Below, one piece after another: positions 17,482-29,524 of a stretch of 48,132 nt of DNA. Each line of letters opens with the position of its first letter. Positions within the stretch are counted from its first letter, which is position 1. The notes under the pieces are model-generated. The model was given only the letters and a program-made list of their open reading frames with translations. It did no database searches and was not told the origin of the DNA. Both the position numbers and the translations under genes were made by a program. The stretch is from contig NZ_JARRAF010000036.1 in assembly GCF_030129945.1 (NCBI RefSeq), positions 1-48,132 on the forward strand, written 5' to 3'. Source of the DNA: Parachitinimonas caeni (lineage in GTDB: Bacteria; Pseudomonadota; Gammaproteobacteria; Burkholderiales; Chitinimonadaceae).

Positions 17482-17844
17482 ATGGAAAATTTAGACAAGC
17501 TAAAGATCGTAATTGCATTGCTGTTGGTTGTGCTTGGGGTTTCGGGTTACTACGTGATGCCTGTTGGGGATTCAATGAAATGGGTCCGAGTCTTCTCTGT
17601 GGTTTTTGGGGTTGTTGGAGGAGGGGGCGTTTTATTGTTTTCGACTCCGGGCAAAGAGTTTTTAGTATATGCACGAGAGTCTTACAGGGAGGCTCAGAAG
17701 GTAGTTTGGCCGAGCCGAAAAGAAGTATGGCAGATTACGGGGTTTGTTTTTCTTTTTGTATTGGTGTTGGCCGTATTTATGCTGACGGTCGATAAGAGCT
17801 TGGAGTGGTTGCTATATGAGCAATTGCTTGGCCGCGCTCGATAA
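17482..17844 (+). CDS. secE: Preprotein translocase subunit SecE
   Basis: SecE clamps SecY in the inner-membrane protein-export channel. The product is 120 residues with three hydrophobic segments (about 7-25, 35-55, 90-110), the longer proteobacterial form. The conserved cytoplasmic amphipathic helix and hinge are visible as ESYREAQKVVWPSRKEVWQ, the signature of the family. nusG follows after 18 bases, in the universal secE-nusG arrangement. Confidence 0.96.
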   Translation: MENLDKLKIVIALLLVVLGVSGYYVMPVGDSMKWVRVFSVVFGVVGGGGVLLFSTPGKEFLVYARESYREAQKVVWPSRKEVWQITGFVFLFVLVLAVFMLTVDKSLEWLLYEQLLGRAR

Positions 17845-17862
17845 ATATTTGTGGGGATTGTG

Positions 17863-18396
17863 ATGTCAATGCGCTGGTATGTGGTTCATGCCTATTCAGG
17901 CTTTGAGAAGACAGTGCAGAAAGCTCTGAAAGAGCGTATAGAACGTGCGTCCGTACAGCATATGTTCGGCCAGATTCTTGTTCCGGTTGAAGAGGTTGTG
18001 GAAATGAGGAATGGCCACAAAGCTTTGACTGAACGAAAGTTCTTTCCTGGTTATGTTCTGGTTGAAATGGACATGACTGACGAGACTTGGCACCTAGTGA
18101 AAAATACGCCAAAGGTTACGGGGTTTGTTGGCGGCTCAGGGATGCGCCCAACTCCAATCAGCAAGCGAGAGGTTGATAACATTCTTCAGCAAATGCAAGA
18201 TGGCGTGGATAAACCGAAGCCGAAAGTCCTTTTTGAGGTCGGGGAAACATTGCGTGTAACGGAAGGGCCATTTGCTGATTTTAATGCGACGGTAGAAGAA
18301 GTTAATTACGACAAAAATAAATTGCGTGTTTCTGTTTTGATTTTTGGCCGTGCTACGCCGGTTGAAGTTGATTTTTCTCAAGTTGAAAAGATTTAA
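17863..18396 (+). CDS. nusG: Transcription termination/antitermination protein NusG
   Basis: NusG binds RNA polymerase and links it to Rho or to the leading ribosome. The product is 177 residues: an N-terminal NGN domain ([16 protein letters not shown] to about 115) and a C-terminal KOW domain ([20 protein letters not shown]). ATG 17863 is preferred to GTG 17851, because GGGG at 17853-17856 lies six bases before it and the product then starts [13 protein letters not shown] as in relatives. Confidence 0.96.
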   Translation: MSMRWYVVHAYSGFEKTVQKALKERIERASVQHMFGQILVPVEEVVEMRNGHKALTERKFFPGYVLVEMDMTDETWHLVKNTPKVTGFVGGSGMRPTPISKREVDNILQQMQDGVDKPKPKVLFEVGETLRVTEGPFADFNATVEEVNYDKNKLRVSVLIFGRATPVEVDFSQVEKI

Positions 18397-18419
18397 TTGG
18401 CAAAATCATTGTTTTTGAG

Positions 18420-18478
18420 CTGGATTGTTTGATGTCCAGTTTTTACGGGAAGCAAGCAATTGTTTGCGCTATACCCTT
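18420..18478 (+). promoter_or_regulatory. Structured leader before rplK
   Basis: Two small hairpins are visible: CTGGA/TCCAG (18420-18439), followed by TTTTTA, and GCAAGC-AATT-GTTTGC (18452-18467), enclosed by GGG and CCC. In E. coli, ribosomal protein L1 represses rplK-rplA by binding the rplK leader, and the second structure is the likely counterpart. This is inference from position and folding only. Confidence 0.35.
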
Positions 18479-18496
18479 TTATTGGAGTGAGCTTCG

Positions 18497-18928
18497 ATGG
18501 CAAAAAAAGTAGTAGGTTATGTAAAGCTGCAGGTTCCTGCAGGCAAAGCAAATCCATCCCCGCCAATTGGACCGGCATTGGGGCAGCGCGGTCTGAATAT
18601 TATGGAGTTCTGCAAGGCATTTAATGCTCAGACCCAGGGTATGGAGCCGGGCTTGCCAATTCCGGTTGTAATCACTGCATATGCAGATAAGTCGTTCACG
18701 TTTGTACTGAAAACGCCCCCAGCGACAATCTTGATCAAGAAGGCTGCAGGTGTGCAAAAAGGTAGTTCCAAGCCTCATTTGGATAAGGTTGGAAAGTTGA
18801 GCCGTGCTCAGCTTGAAGATATAGCGAAGGCTAAACAACCTGATCTGACCGCGGCTGATATGGATGCGGCAGTTCGCACGATCGCTGGGTCGGCTCGTAG
18901 CATGGGTATTGAAGTGGAGGGCGTATAA
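18497..18928 (+). CDS. rplK: 50S ribosomal protein L11
   Basis: L11 forms the base of the stalk at the GTPase centre and takes part in factor binding and stringent-response sensing. The product is 143 residues, the normal length. The N domain has [20 protein letters not shown], and the C-terminal rRNA-binding domain has [18 protein letters not shown] and [11 protein letters not shown]. The stop TAA is immediately followed by the ATG of rplA, so the two are likely translationally coupled. Confidence 0.98.
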   Translation: MAKKVVGYVKLQVPAGKANPSPPIGPALGQRGLNIMEFCKAFNAQTQGMEPGLPIPVVITAYADKSFTFVLKTPPATILIKKAAGVQKGSSKPHLDKVGKLSRAQLEDIAKAKQPDLTAADMDAAVRTIAGSARSMGIEVEGV

Positions 18929-19624
18929 ATGGCTAAGATTTCCAAACGTATGCAAGCTCTCCAGGGGCGTATTGATCGTAATAAGCTGTACCCGGTCCAA
19001 GAGGCTTTGTCCTTAGTTAAAGAGGGCGCCACGGCTAAATTCAACGAGTCAATTGATGTGGCAATTAACTTGGGGGTTGATGCTCGCAAGTCGGACCAAA
19101 TTGTTCGCGGTTCTGTCGTCCTCCCAAAGGGCACTGGTAAGAGTGTTCGTGTTGCAGTATTTGCTCAGGGTGCAAACGTAGAGACCGCGAAGTCTGCTGG
19201 TGCAGATGTTGTTGGTTTTGATGACTTGGCGGAGCAAATCAAGGGCGGCTTCATGGATTTCGATATCGTGATTGCAACTCCTGATGCAATGCGAGTAGTC
19301 GGTCAGCTTGGTCAAATTTTGGGACCTCGTGGTTTGATGCCGAATCCGAAGGTCGGTACTGTTACTCCCAACGTCGCCGAGGCAGTAAAGAACGCCAAGG
19401 CTGGTCAGGTTCAGTACCGTACAACTAAGGAGGGCTTGATTCATTGCACAATCGGCCGCGCCTCCTTTGATGTCGCTGCCTTGCAGGAAAACTTATCTGC
19501 TTTGCTCGATGCGTTACAGAAAGCGAAGCCTGCTACATCAAAAGGTACTTATCTGCGCAAAATCGCCGTCTCTAGCACTATGGGTGTTGGCGTTCGCGTA
19601 GATCAAACGTCCTTGCAGGCGTAG
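18929..19624 (+). CDS. rplA: 50S ribosomal protein L1
   Basis: L1 forms the mobile stalk at the tRNA exit site and is usually the autogenous repressor of rplK-rplA. The product is 231 residues with the family phrases [35 protein letters not shown], and [15 protein letters not shown] around residues 130-145. It starts directly after the rplK stop. A 248-base leader with strong secondary structure follows before rplJ. Confidence 0.98.
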   Translation: MAKISKRMQALQGRIDRNKLYPVQEALSLVKEGATAKFNESIDVAINLGVDARKSDQIVRGSVVLPKGTGKSVRVAVFAQGANVETAKSAGADVVGFDDLAEQIKGGFMDFDIVIATPDAMRVVGQLGQILGPRGLMPNPKVGTVTPNVAEAVKNAKAGQVQYRTTKEGLIHCTIGRASFDVAALQENLSALLDALQKAKPATSKGTYLRKIAVSSTMGVGVRVDQTSLQA

Positions 19625-19872
19625 TCAGAGCTGGTTGCTCTGATGCAGTAAGACTTTGGGCTAGCGAGGTTGTCTCGCTAGACAGTCAAAGACCGTAGGG
19701 GACTGATAACTCAGTCTTAATTTTCCGATGATATACGAAACCCTACGCAGATGGTTGCCCGGACAGGTTATTCAGTATTACGAGTTTGTAGTGCCTAGAT
19801 ACTCCTGACCTCGGTTTCCATATCTTTGGATCGCGATTTGCAGTAAGTCGCAATCTTGATAGGAGGTAGACC
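19625..19872 (+). promoter_or_regulatory. rplJL leader with L10-type autoregulatory structure
   Basis: Several stems can be read: AGAGC/GCTCT (19627-19641), CTAGCGAG/CTCGCTAG (19661-19681) within GACTTTG/CAAAG-type arms, and a long-range pair CGTAGGG (19694-19700) with CCCTACG (19741-19747) that encloses GACTGA/TCAGTC. CCCTACG is followed by CAGATGGTTG, which resembles the proteobacterial L10-leader core as I remember it. In that system the L10(L12)4 complex binds this RNA and lowers translation of rplJ and rplL. No clear promoter was seen inside. Confidence 0.75.
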
Positions 19873-20370
19873 TTGAGTCTCAATATTGACGATAAGAAAG
19901 CCGTAGTGGCTGAAATTTCGGCTGAAGTTGCAAAAGCTGAAACCATGGTCGTGGCTGAGTATCGTGGTATTCAGGTCGGCGCGATGACCAAGCTGCGTGC
20001 TGCCGCACGCAGTCAGGGTGTTTATTTGCGTGTCTTGAAGAACACGTTAGCTCGTCGTGCGGTGGCAGATACTCCGTTCGCAGGGCTGGCTGATCATATG
20101 GTTGGTCCGCTTGTTTATGGGATTTCCGCTGATCCAGTTGCAGCAGCAAAGGTATTGCACGATTTTGCAAAGAACAACGACAAGATTGTCATTAAGGCCG
20201 GTTCGTATAGCGGCAAGGTGATGAGTGTTGCTGAAGTTGTTCAACTCGCCTCGATTCCAAGTCGCGAAGAGTTGCTTTCGAAGCTTCTGTTTGTTATGCA
20301 GGCTCCTGTTTCTGGTATGGCACGTGCCGTTGCTGCACTGGCAGAAAAGAAGCAGTCCGAAGCAGCTTGA
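19873..20370 (+). CDS. rplJ: 50S ribosomal protein L10
   Basis: L10 anchors the L7/L12 stalk to 23S rRNA and is the autoregulator of its operon. The product is 165 residues. The N-terminal RNA-binding part shows [17 protein letters not shown] and [10 protein letters not shown]. The C-terminal helix that holds L7/L12 dimers ends in [12 protein letters not shown]. The start is TTG at 19873, supported by a perfect AGGAGG (19861-19866) six bases upstream. No ATG or GTG gives the family N terminus, so a weak start with a strong ribosome-binding site probably sets the expression level. Confidence 0.96.
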   Translation: MSLNIDDKKAVVAEISAEVAKAETMVVAEYRGIQVGAMTKLRAAARSQGVYLRVLKNTLARRAVADTPFAGLADHMVGPLVYGISADPVAAAKVLHDFAKNNDKIVIKAGSYSGKVMSVAEVVQLASIPSREELLSKLLFVMQAPVSGMARAVAALAEKKQSEAA

Positions 20371-20416
20371 TTTTCGACACAGTTTTTAAGACATATTTGT
20401 ATTCAGGAGTAACAAA

Positions 20417-20785
20417 ATGGCTCTGACCAAAGAAGACATTCTCGAAGCAGTAGGTGGCATGACCGTTATGGAATTGAATGACCTGGTGAAGGCATTCGAG
20501 GAGAAGTTTGGTGTTTCTGCTGCTGCAGTTGTTAGTGGTAGTGGTCCGGCTCAAGCTGCTGCCGTTGAAGAGAAGACAGATTTTGACGTTATCTTGACCG
20601 GTGCCGGTTCCAACAAGGTTGGCGTGATTAAGGTTGTTCGCGAACTGACCGGTTTAGGTCTGAAGGAAGCCAAGGACCTGGTTGATGGCGCACCTAAGAC
20701 CGTTAAGGAAGGCACTCCTAAGGCTGATGCCGAAGCTATGGTCAAGAAGTTGATCGAAGCTGGTGCAACAGCTGAAATGAAATAA
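20417..20785 (+). CDS. rplL: 50S ribosomal protein L7/L12
   Basis: This is the stalk protein, present in several copies per ribosome, which recruits translation GTPases. The product is 122 residues: an N-terminal dimerisation domain ([18 protein letters not shown]), an Ala-rich hinge ([13 protein letters not shown]) and the C-terminal factor-binding domain ([20 protein letters not shown] and [13 protein letters not shown]). AGGAG lies at 20405-20409. A hairpin follows before rpoB. Confidence 0.98.
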   Translation: MALTKEDILEAVGGMTVMELNDLVKAFEEKFGVSAAAVVSGSGPAQAAAVEEKTDFDVILTGAGSNKVGVIKVVRELTGLGLKEAKDLVDGAPKTVKEGTPKADAEAMVKKLIEAGATAEMK

Positions 20786-20808
20786 GTATTGTTGTAGAGA
20801 TGTAGAGA

Positions 20809-20840
20809 GGCTGGCGGAGTAGTCCGCCAGCCTTCTTGCG
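20809..20840 (+). terminator. Hairpin/attenuator between rplL and rpoB
   Basis: A 10-bp perfect stem, GGCTGGCGGA with TCCGCCAGCC, has the loop GTAG and is followed by the imperfect T-run TTCTTGCGCTTG. In E. coli the rplL-rpoB gap holds a partial terminator and an RNase III site that lower rpoBC relative to ribosomal proteins. This hairpin probably does the same. Confidence 0.75.
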
Positions 20841-20947
20841 CTTGTATGCTGTTAGGTTTTTGGTTCTAAATTCAGAAAACAAACGTAAGCGGCTCGCTAG
20901 GGCCGATTAGGTTTGTTTTTTGCGCCCCAGCTCTGATTGGAGACTCT

Positions 20948-23900
20948 ATGAGTTACTCGTTCACCGAGAAAAAACGCATTCGTAAAAGCTTCGCGAAGCG
21001 GGCGAGCGTCTTGGATGTGCCATACCTGCTTGCTACTCAGATCGATTCGTATACTGAATTTCTGCAGCTAGGCGTCGCAGTGGATGCTCGCACTAACATC
21101 GGCTTGCAAGCGGCTTTCAACTCGATTTTTCCGATAGTAAGCCATAATGGATTTGCAAGGCTTGATTTCGTGAGTTATGCGCTCGGCGAGCCTCCATTTG
21201 ATGTTGTTGAGTGTCAGCAACGTGGGATTACTTTTGCGGCACCGCTGCGCGCACGGGTTCGATTGACTATCTTTGATCGCGATTCTGCAAAGCCGACGGT
21301 TAAAGAAGCGAAAGAGCAGGAAGTCTATATGGGTGAGATCCCGTTGATGACTCGAAATGGCTCTTTCATCATCAACGGTACCGAGCGCGTGATTGTGTCT
21401 CAGCTTCACCGTTCACCAGGTGTGTTCTTTGAGCACGATCGTGGTAAGACCCACTCCTCGGGCAAGCTTCTATTCTCTGCGCGCATCATTCCTTACCGTG
21501 GCTCTTGGTTGGATTTCGAATTTGATCCAAAAGACTTGCTATATTTCCGCATTGACCGTCGCCGTAAGATGCCGGTCTCTATCTTGATGAAGGCTCTGGG
21601 TTACACGCCAGAGCAAATTCTTAGCGAGTTTTTTGATTTTGATACGATTCAGTTTGATGGCGACATGTTGTATCTGGAGGCCGTGCCAGAGCGTCTGAAG
21701 GGTGAAGTCGCAAAATTTGACATTGTTCTGGATGATGGTCGGGTATTGGTTCAGAAAGATAAGCGAATTACCGCCAAGACTATCAAGGATCTCCAACAGG
21801 CTGGCGTTACGCGGATTGCCATCCCTGCAGATTTTGTTTTAGGCCGTGTTTTAGGCCGAAATGTGGTGAGTGCGGATACGGGCGAGTTGATTGCGCGTGC
21901 AAATGAGGAAATCACCGAAGATACACTCGATAAGTTCGAGGATCATGGCATTACAGAGGTGAAGGTTCTCTATACAAATGACTTGGATCAGGGTGCATAT
22001 ATTTCGGCAACCCTGAGAACCGATGACACTCAGGACCGCACCTCTGCGCGTGTGGCGATCTATCGCATGATGCGTCCTGGGGAGCCGCCGACAGAGGATG
22101 CGGTTGAGGCATTGTTCCAGGGTCTGTTCTTCTCCGAAGATCGCTATGATCTGTCTGCCGTTGGCCGTATGAAGTTTAACCGTCGTGCATATCCTGATCG
22201 CAGCGACGAGAAGGCACCGGGTTGGCAGCGTCGTTTCTACTCGCGCGTTGGGGTGCAAGGGATTATCGGTTCTGGCGTGTTGTCTACAGATGACATCGTT
22301 GCGGTAATTGGCATCTTGGTTGAGTTGCGTAATGGGCGAGGTGAGGTTGACGATATCGATCACTTAGGTAATCGCCGTGTCCGTTCGGTCGGTGAATTGG
22401 CGGAGAATCAGTTCCGAGCAGGTTTGGTGCGTGTTGAGCGTGCGGTGAAAGAAAGGCTGTCTCAGGCTGAAAGTGAAAACTTGATGCCGCATGACCTGAT
22501 CAACGCTAAGCCTGTTTCAGCGGCTATTAAGGAGTTTTTTGGTTCATCTCAGCTTTCGCAGTTTATGGATCAGACAAACCCATTGTCTGAAATCACCCAT
22601 AAGCGTCGCGTCTCTGCGCTCGGACCGGGTGGTTTGACTCGTGAGCGGGCGGGCTTTGAGGTCCGAGACGTACACCCGACCCACTACGGCCGTGTGTGTC
22701 CGATTGAAACTCCTGAAGGTCCAAACATTGGTTTGATCAACTCGCTAGCTGTGTATGCGAGAACCAATCAGTATGGCTTCTTAGAGACTCCCTACCGGAA
22801 AGTGATCGATAGCAAGGTAACAGACGAGATCGAATATCTGTCGGCTATTGAAGAGGGCAAGTACGTTATTGCGCAGGCTAATGCCAAGTTAAATGACGAA
22901 GGCATTTTGGTGGACGAGCTGGTTACTTGCCGAGAGCATGGTGAAACCATCGTGGCCCGTCCCGAGCGTGTCCAGTACATGGACGTTGCGCCCTCTCAAA
23001 TCGTGTCAGTTGCTGCGTCGCTGATTCCGTTCCTTGAGCATGATGATGCAAACCGGGCGCTGATGGGTGCGAACATGCAGCGACAGGCTGTTCCATGTTT
23101 GCGTCCGGAGAAGCCGTTTGTCGGCACTGGTATTGAGCGGACTTGCGCGGTTGACTCCGGTACCGCAGTAAAGGCACTACGCGGCGGCCGTGTTGATTAC
23201 GTCGATGCTAACCGTGTGGTGGTTCGGGTTAATGATGATGAGACTAGTGCTGGTGAGGTTGGTGTCGATATATACAACCTGACCAAGTACACGCGTTCCA
23301 ACCAGAATACCAATATCAACCAGCGGCCGATTGTGCGGGTTGGCGACGTAATTGCCCGCAATGATGTGATTGCTGACGGCGCATCAACCGATCTTGGGGA
23401 GTTGGCGCTAGGCCAGAATTTGCTTGTGGCGTTTATGCCATGGAACGGTTTCAACTACGAAGATTCGATTCTGATTTCCGAGAACGTGGTTGCTGATGAC
23501 CGCTACACCTCAATTCATATTGAGGAATTGTCGGTTGTCGCTCGTGATACCAAGCTCGGACCAGAAGAAATTACGCGCGATATATCCAATCTGTCCGAAC
23601 GTATGCTGGGTCGGTTGGATGAGTCAGGCATTGTTTACATCGGCGCTGAAGTCGAAGCTGGCGACGTTTTGGTTGGTAAGGTCACGCCAAAGGGTGAGAC
23701 GCAGCTGACACCTGAAGAGAAGCTGCTTCGCGCGATTTTTGGTGAGAAAGCTTCCGACGTTAAAGACACCTCGTTGCGTGTTCCATCAGGCATGAGCGGT
23801 ACGGTGATTGATGTTCAGGTGTTTACCCGTGAGGGCATTGATCGGGACAAGCGTGCGCAGTCCATCATTGATGATGAATTGAAGCGCTTCCGCCTTGACT

Positions 23901-25117
23901 TGAACGATCAGCTGCGGATTTTGGAGAATGATGCTTTCGAACGTATCGAACGCATGATCACCGGACGCGTCGCGAATGGAGGTCCTAAGCGTCTCGCGAA
24001 GGGTGCGGAAGTCAATAAGGAATACCTGGATTCGCTGTCCCGTCACGACTGGTTTGATATTCGTTTGGCCGACGAAGATATTGCCAAGCAGCTTGAGCTG
24101 GTAAAAGAAAACCTGGCTCAAAAGCGGATTGAGTTTGACCAACGCTTTGATGAGAAGAAGCGCAAGCTGACACAAGGCGATGAATTGCCTCCCGGCGTTC
24201 AGAAAATGGTCAAGGTCTATGTTGCGGTTAAGCGTCGTCTGCAGCCTGGTGACAAAATGGCGGGCCGTCACGGCAACAAGGGTGTTGTATCCAAGATTCT
24301 GCCAATTGAGGATATGCCGCATATGGCAGATGGTACCCCGATGGATATCGTGCTGAATCCGCTAGGCGTTCCGTCCCGTATGAACGTTGGTCAGATTTTG
24401 GAAACTCATCTGGGATGGGCTGCCAAAGGCTTAGGCAAACGCATTGATGAGATGCTCCGCGAGCAGAGAAATGTGTCTGAGCTAAGGACTTTTGTTGATC
24501 GGCTTTATAACTCTACAGGCAAGCAAGAAGCCATCAATGAGATGCAGGATTCCGAAGTCATGGAACTCGCTCAAAATCTGCGCCGTGGCGTGCCGTTTGC
24601 AACGCCAGTGTTTGACGGTGCAAAGGAAAGTGAAATCCGGGCTATGCTGGATTTGGCTTATCCGGATGAGGATCCGCGCACCAAGCAGCTTGGCTTTACC
24701 CCGACCAAGACACAGCTGACGCTGTACGATGGCCGTACTGGCGAGGCGTTTGACCGACCGGTTACCGTTGGGTATATGCATGTGCTCAAGCTGCACCACT
24801 TGGTGGACGACAAGATGCACGCTCGTTCCACTGGCCCATACTCACTGGTTACCCAGCAGCCATTGGGTGGTAAAGCGCAGTTCGGTGGTCAGCGTTTTGG
24901 TGAGATGGAAGTTTGGGCACTAGAAGCATACGGGGCGTCGTATACCCTGCAGGAGATGTTGACCGTTAAGTCGGACGATGTCGGTGGTAGAACCAAGATG
25001 TACGAAAACATCGTTAAGGGTGATCACAAGATTGATGCGGGTATGCCGGAGTCCTTCAATGTTCTGGTTAAGGAAATCCGCTCGCTCGGTATTGATATCG
25101 ACTTGGAACGTTACTGA
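20948..25117 (+). CDS. rpoB: DNA-directed RNA polymerase subunit beta
   Basis: This is the second-largest catalytic subunit of RNA polymerase. The product is 1389 residues, close to the length usual in Neisseriales. The N terminus is [15 protein letters not shown]. The rifampicin pocket reads [19 protein letters not shown] and [12 protein letters not shown], with wild-type residues as far as I can tell. Later catalytic-site phrases include [25 protein letters not shown] and [19 protein letters not shown] near the C terminus. It is separated from rpoC by 91 bases holding a small hairpin (AGGGAG/CTCCCT, 25133-25158). Confidence 0.99.
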   Translation: MSYSFTEKKRIRKSFAKRASVLDVPYLLATQIDSYTEFLQLGVAVDARTNIGLQAAFNSIFPIVSHNGFARLDFVSYALGEPPFDVVECQQRGITFAAPLRARVRLTIFDRDSAKPTVKEAKEQEVYMGEIPLMTRNGSFIINGTERVIVSQLHRSPGVFFEHDRGKTHSSGKLLFSARIIPYRGSWLDFEFDPKDLLYFRIDRRRKMPVSILMKALGYTPEQILSEFFDFDTIQFDGDMLYLEAVPERLKGEVAKFDIVLDDGRVLVQKDKRITAKTIKDLQQAGVTRIAIPADFVLGRVLGRNVVSADTGELIARANEEITEDTLDKFEDHGITEVKVLYTNDLDQGAYISATLRTDDTQDRTSARVAIYRMMRPGEPPTEDAVEALFQGLFFSEDRYDLSAVGRMKFNRRAYPDRSDEKAPGWQRRFYSRVGVQGIIGSGVLSTDDIVAVIGILVELRNGRGEVDDIDHLGNRRVRSVGELAENQFRAGLVRVERAVKERLSQAESENLMPHDLINAKPVSAAIKEFFGSSQLSQFMDQTNPLSEITHKRRVSALGPGGLTRERAGFEVRDVHPTHYGRVCPIETPEGPNIGLINSLAVYARTNQYGFLETPYRKVIDSKVTDEIEYLSAIEEGKYVIAQANAKLNDEGILVDELVTCREHGETIVARPERVQYMDVAPSQIVSVAASLIPFLEHDDANRALMGANMQRQAVPCLRPEKPFVGTGIERTCAVDSGTAVKALRGGRVDYVDANRVVVRVNDDETSAGEVGVDIYNLTKYTRSNQNTNINQRPIVRVGDVIARNDVIADGASTDLGELALGQNLLVAFMPWNGFNYEDSILISENVVADDRYTSIHIEELSVVARDTKLGPEEITRDISNLSERMLGRLDESGIVYIGAEVEAGDVLVGKVTPKGETQLTPEEKLLRAIFGEKASDVKDTSLRVPSGMSGTVIDVQVFTREGIDRDKRAQSIIDDELKRFRLDLNDQLRILENDAFERIERMITGRVANGGPKRLAKGAEVNKEYLDSLSRHDWFDIRLADEDIAKQLELVKENLAQKRIEFDQRFDEKKRKLTQGDELPPGVQKMVKVYVAVKRRLQPGDKMAGRHGNKGVVSKILPIEDMPHMADGTPMDIVLNPLGVPSRMNVGQILETHLGWAAKGLGKRIDEMLREQRNVSELRTFVDRLYNSTGKQEAINEMQDSEVMELAQNLRRGVPFATPVFDGAKESEIRAMLDLAYPDEDPRTKQLGFTPTKTQLTLYDGRTGEAFDRPVTVGYMHVLKLHHLVDDKMHARSTGPYSLVTQQPLGGKAQFGGQRFGEMEVWALEAYGASYTLQEMLTVKSDDVGGRTKMYENIVKGDHKIDAGMPESFNVLVKEIRSLGIDIDLERY

Positions 25118-25208
25118 CTTGGCGTGGTGTCTAGGGAGTGAGGCGTGAGGCGCTCCCTGTCTGGCACCCGCTTTAGGATTGCCTCACTTGTAATGCGAGG
25201 AAGATGTT

Positions 25209-28200
25209 ATGAAAGCCCTACTTGATTTATTTAAGCAAGTGACTCAGGAGGAGGAGTTCGACGCGATTAAGATCGGTCTAGCTTCTCCTGAGAAAGTACG
25301 TTCCTGGTCTTATGGTGAAGTAAAAAAGCCGGAGACCATTAATTACCGCACATTTAAGCCAGAACGGGACGGCTTGTTTTGTGCTCGTATCTTTGGACCG
25401 ATCAAAGACTATGAGTGCTTATGCGGTAAATACAAGCGTCTGAAGCACCGCGGCGTTATCTGTGAGAAGTGTGGCGTTGAAGTCACCCTGTCGAAGGTGC
25501 GTCGTGAGCGAATGGCTCATATCGAGCTGGCTAGTCCTGTTGCACATATCTGGTTCCTGAAGAGCTTGCCTAGTCGTCTGGGTATGGTTCTTGATATGAC
25601 GCTCCGTGATATTGAGCGGGTACTGTACTTTGAAGCATATGTAGTGATTGAGCCTGGCATGACACCGCTCAATCGTCGCCAGTTGTTGACGGAAGATGAT
25701 TACCTCAACAAGGTCGAAGAGTATGGTGATGAGTTTGTCGCACTGATGGGTGCCGAGGCGGTTCGCGAACTGCTGAAGAGCATTGACCACATCGCTGAAA
25801 TGGAAACACTGCGTCACGAACTCGAAAATACAGGTTCGGATGCAAAGATTAAGAAGATCGCTAAACGCCTGAAGGTGTTGGAAGCGTTCCATCGCTCTGG
25901 TATCAAGCCAGAGTGGATGATCATGGATGTCCTGCCGGTATTGCCCCCGGAGCTTCGTCCATTGGTTCCACTGGATGGTGGTCGTTTTGCTACTTCTGAC
26001 TTGAATGATCTGTACCGTAGGGTCATTAACCGTAATAACCGCTTGAAGCGCCTGCTTGAGTTGCGTGCACCCGAAATCATTGTGCGCAACGAAAAGCGTA
26101 TGTTGCAGGAGGCTGTTGATTCCCTACTAGATAACGGTCGCCGTGGCAAAGCGATGACTGGCGCGAACAAACGTCCTTTGAAGTCCTTGGCTGATATGAT
26201 CAAGGGTAAGGGTGGTCGTTTCCGTCAGAACTTGCTGGGTAAGCGTGTGGATTACTCAGGTCGTTCCGTTATTGTGGTGGGGCCTACTCTCAAGTTACAT
26301 CAATGCGGTTTGCCGAAGAAAATGGCGCTGGAGTTATTCAAGCCGTTTATTTTCCACAAGCTGGAGATTCTTGGGCTTGCAACCACTATTAAGGCTGCCA
26401 AGAAGCTGGTTGAACAGGAAGTTCCTGAGGTATGGGATATTCTTGAAGAAGTTATTCGTGAGCATCCAGTATTGCTGAACCGTGCACCAACGCTACACCG
26501 CCTAGGTATCCAGGCGTTTGAACCAGTGTTGATCGAAGGTAAAGCAATTCAGTTGCATCCTTTGGTTTGTACTGCATTTAACGCCGACTTCGACGGTGAC
26601 CAAATGGCCGTACACGTTCCTCTGAGCTTGGAAGCTCAGATGGAAGCTCGTACGCTGATGCTTGCATCCAATAACGTACTATCTCCTGCGCATGGCGAAC
26701 CAATTATTGTTCCCTCGCAGGATATCGTGCTTGGCCTGTACTTTATGACCCGTGAGCGGGTGAATGGTAAGGGCGAAGGCATGAGTTTTTCGGATGTTGA
26801 TGAGGTTTCTCGCGCTTACGAAACCCGTACAGTTGAACTCAATGCCAAGATTACTGTTCGGTTGAAAGACTGGTATCTTGACTCTGAGAATGAGTGGAAG
26901 TATCGGATGAAGCGAGTTGAGACTACGGTTGGTCGTGCTCTGCTGTCTGAAATTCTGCCCAAAGGCCTGTCCTTTGACGTGGTGAACAAAGCTTTGAAGA
27001 AAAAAGAAATTTCGAAGCTTATCAACGTTTCCTTCCGTCGCTGTGGGTTGCGCGAAACAGTTATTTTGGCTGATCGTTTGATGTATACCGGGTTTACCTA
27101 CTCAACCCGTGCAGGCTTGTCGATCTGTGTTGATGACATGCTGGTACCCAACCAGAAAATGGAGTTATTGGGGGCGGCGGAGAAAGAGGTCAAAGAGATC
27201 GAAGCTCAGTACACCTCGGGCTTGGTGACGCAAGGTGAGCGTTACAACAAGGTTGTGGATATCTGGGGGCGTTGCGGTGATCAGGTCGCTAAGGCGATGA
27301 TGGATCAACTTGGTAAAGAGCCCGTCGTTGATCGTGCAGGCAACAACGTTATGCAGGAGTCCTTCAATTCCATTTATATGATGGCGGATTCCGGTGCGCG
27401 GGGTTCTGCGGCGCAGATTCGCCAGTTGGCCGGTATGCGGGGTCTGATGGCCAAGCCAGATGGTTCGATTATTGAGACACCCATTACGTCTAACTTCCGC
27501 GAAGGCTTGACGGTTCTTCAATACTTTATATCGACACACGGTGCGCGTAAGGGTCTTGCAGATACCGCATTGAAGACCGCTAACTCGGGTTACCTGACTC
27601 GCCGTTTGGTTGATGTGACCCAAGATTTGGTTGTCATTGAGCGTGACTGTGGCACCAAAAATGGTGTGAACATGAAGGCTGTGGTTCAAGGCGGGGATGT
27701 AGTCGAAGCGCTTCGTGACCGCATTCTGGGACGCGTTGCAGCTATAGACATTATTGATCCAGCTTCGCAAGAAACGATTTTTGAGGCAGGCACCCTGCTG
27801 AACGAAGAAATCGTTGAGCGCATCGAGGCCTTGGGTATCGATGAGGTAAAAGTACGTACGCCGCTGACCTGTGAGACGCGCTATGGTTTGTGCGCGCAGT
27901 GTTATGGTCGCGATCTGGGTCGCGGTAATTTGGTCAATGTTGGTGAAGCTGTTGGTGTAATCGCAGCACAGTCGATTGGTGAACCTGGTACTCAGCTGAC
28001 CATGCGTACCTTCCACATCGGTGGTGCCGCATCGCGGGCTGCTGCTGCAAGTCAGGTCGAGTCGAAGTCCAATGGTCATATCGGCTTTGGCCCCATGATG
28101 CGCTATGTTACAAACGCCAAAGGTGAACAGATTGTCATTACTCGCTCCGGCGAAGTAATGGTGTTTGATGACAATGGCCGTGAGCGTGAGCGGCATAAGG

Positions 28201-29408
28201 TTCCATACGGCGCCACCTTGATGGTGAAGGATGAGCAGCAGATCAAGGCTGGTCAGGTCTTGGCAACTTGGGATCCTCACACCCGTCCGATTATTACGGA
28301 GTACGGGGGGCAGGTGAAGTTTGAGAACGTAGAGGAAGGTGTGACCGTAGCCAAGCAAATTGACGAAGTTACGGGCTTGTCTACCTTGGTCGTAATTGAT
28401 CCGAAGCGCAGGGCCGGTAGTCAGTCGAAGATGTTGCGCCCGCAGGTTAAATTGTTGGATGAGATCGGCGAGGAGGTAAAGCTGGCCGGTTCTGATACCT
28501 CAGTTAATATTACCTTCCAGGTTGGTTCGATTATCACGGTTAAGGATGGTCAGCAGGTTGGTGTGGGTGAGGTGCTGGCCCGTATCCCTCAGGAGTCATC
28601 GAAGACTCGTGATATTACTGGTGGTCTGCCACGTGTTGCCGAGCTGTTTGAGGCGAGATCTCCGAAAGATGCGGGTATGCTCGCGGAGATTACTGGTACA
28701 GTGTCCTTTGGTAAGGATACCAAGGGTAAGCAGCGCTTGATTCTGACTGATCTGGATGGTGTTGCGCACGAATACTTGATCCCGAAAGATAAGCACGTTT
28801 TAGTTCATGATGGTCAGGTCGTGAATCGTGGCGAGACTATTGTTGACGGTCCTGTGGATCCGCATGACATCCTGCGTCTGCAAGGGATTGAGGCGCTGGT
28901 TCGTTACGTTACTGAAGAAGTGCAGGAAGTTTACCGACTGCAGGGCGTTAAGATTAACGACAAGCATATCGAGGTTATCGTTCGGCAGATGCTGCGTCGC
29001 GTAGTCATTAGTGACTCCGGAGGCACGGACTTCATTACTGGTGAGCAAGTGGAACGTGCCGAAGTGCTGGAAGCGAATGACCGGATGGCGGCAGAAGGTA
29101 AAGAGCCGGCTTCGTTTGATAATGTATTGCTTGGTATTACCAAGGCGTCGTTGTCTACCGATTCGTTCATCTCTGCGGCTTCTTTCCAGGAAACAACACG
29201 CGTTTTGACTGAAGCTGCAATCATGGGTAAGCGTGATGATTTGCGTGGCCTGAAGGAAAACGTAATTGTTGGTCGTTTGATTCCTGCTGGTACGGGATTG
29301 GCATATCATAATAGTCGCCGTCGTCAGAAGTCCGGTGATGATCAACAAACCGTTTCGATGTTGGGTGACGGTGCGGTAGGTAAAGAGGGTTTGTCTCAAG
29401 TCATTTGA
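25209..29408 (+). CDS. rpoC: DNA-directed RNA polymerase subunit beta'
   Basis: This is the largest RNA polymerase subunit, 1399 residues. The N-terminal zinc site is CLCGKYK followed by CEKCG. The active-site magnesium loop NADFDGD occupies residues 458-464, with aspartates 460, 462 and 464, the same numbering as in E. coli. The bridge-helix/trigger-loop region shows [19 protein letters not shown] and [15 protein letters not shown]. The second zinc site is [13 protein letters not shown]. The C terminus is the short proteobacterial form. A promoter for the next operon begins 17 bases after the stop. Confidence 0.99.
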   Translation: MKALLDLFKQVTQEEEFDAIKIGLASPEKVRSWSYGEVKKPETINYRTFKPERDGLFCARIFGPIKDYECLCGKYKRLKHRGVICEKCGVEVTLSKVRRERMAHIELASPVAHIWFLKSLPSRLGMVLDMTLRDIERVLYFEAYVVIEPGMTPLNRRQLLTEDDYLNKVEEYGDEFVALMGAEAVRELLKSIDHIAEMETLRHELENTGSDAKIKKIAKRLKVLEAFHRSGIKPEWMIMDVLPVLPPELRPLVPLDGGRFATSDLNDLYRRVINRNNRLKRLLELRAPEIIVRNEKRMLQEAVDSLLDNGRRGKAMTGANKRPLKSLADMIKGKGGRFRQNLLGKRVDYSGRSVIVVGPTLKLHQCGLPKKMALELFKPFIFHKLEILGLATTIKAAKKLVEQEVPEVWDILEEVIREHPVLLNRAPTLHRLGIQAFEPVLIEGKAIQLHPLVCTAFNADFDGDQMAVHVPLSLEAQMEARTLMLASNNVLSPAHGEPIIVPSQDIVLGLYFMTRERVNGKGEGMSFSDVDEVSRAYETRTVELNAKITVRLKDWYLDSENEWKYRMKRVETTVGRALLSEILPKGLSFDVVNKALKKKEISKLINVSFRRCGLRETVILADRLMYTGFTYSTRAGLSICVDDMLVPNQKMELLGAAEKEVKEIEAQYTSGLVTQGERYNKVVDIWGRCGDQVAKAMMDQLGKEPVVDRAGNNVMQESFNSIYMMADSGARGSAAQIRQLAGMRGLMAKPDGSIIETPITSNFREGLTVLQYFISTHGARKGLADTALKTANSGYLTRRLVDVTQDLVVIERDCGTKNGVNMKAVVQGGDVVEALRDRILGRVAAIDIIDPASQETIFEAGTLLNEEIVERIEALGIDEVKVRTPLTCETRYGLCAQCYGRDLGRGNLVNVGEAVGVIAAQSIGEPGTQLTMRTFHIGGAASRAAAASQVESKSNGHIGFGPMMRYVTNAKGEQIVITRSGEVMVFDDNGRERERHKVPYGATLMVKDEQQIKAGQVLATWDPHTRPIITEYGGQVKFENVEEGVTVAKQIDEVTGLSTLVVIDPKRRAGSQSKMLRPQVKLLDEIGEEVKLAGSDTSVNITFQVGSIITVKDGQQVGVGEVLARIPQESSKTRDITGGLPRVAELFEARSPKDAGMLAEITGTVSFGKDTKGKQRLILTDLDGVAHEYLIPKDKHVLVHDGQVVNRGETIVDGPVDPHDILRLQGIEALVRYVTEEVQEVYRLQGVKINDKHIEVIVRQMLRRVVISDSGGTDFITGEQVERAEVLEANDRMAAEGKEPASFDNVLLGITKASLSTDSFISAASFQETTRVLTEAAIMGKRDDLRGLKENVIVGRLIPAGTGLAYHNSRRRQKSGDDQQTVSMLGDGAVGKEGLSQVI

Positions 29409-29425
29409 GGCATAGAACGGGTATA

Positions 29426-29455
29426 TTGACGTCAATCTATTGATTTCTCTATAAT
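29426..29455 (+). promoter_or_regulatory. Promoter of the str operon (rpsL)
   Basis: The -35 box is TTGACG (29426-29431), followed by an 18-base spacer and a consensus -10 box TATAAT (29450-29455). The leader then contains a GC-rich inverted region (GGCG...CGCC, about 29473-29502). It drives rpsL-rpsG-fusA-tuf and, by continuation, probably the S10 and spc genes. Confidence 0.85.
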
Positions 29456-29524
29456 ATGCCCCTCCGTGTAGGGCGGCGTTGGCGTTCGGCCGGCGTCGCC
29501 GTTTTCATTAATTAGGAAGTTACA

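Noticed and set aside
22923-23177. Small ORFs inside rpoB with Cys/His-rich shadows
   Set aside because: Out-of-frame or antisense to a conserved rpoB region with no translation signals.
27165-28358. 397-residue antisense ORF within rpoC
   Set aside because: Low-complexity Thr/Asn/His-rich composition typical of the complement of a coding frame, with rpoC motifs intact opposite.
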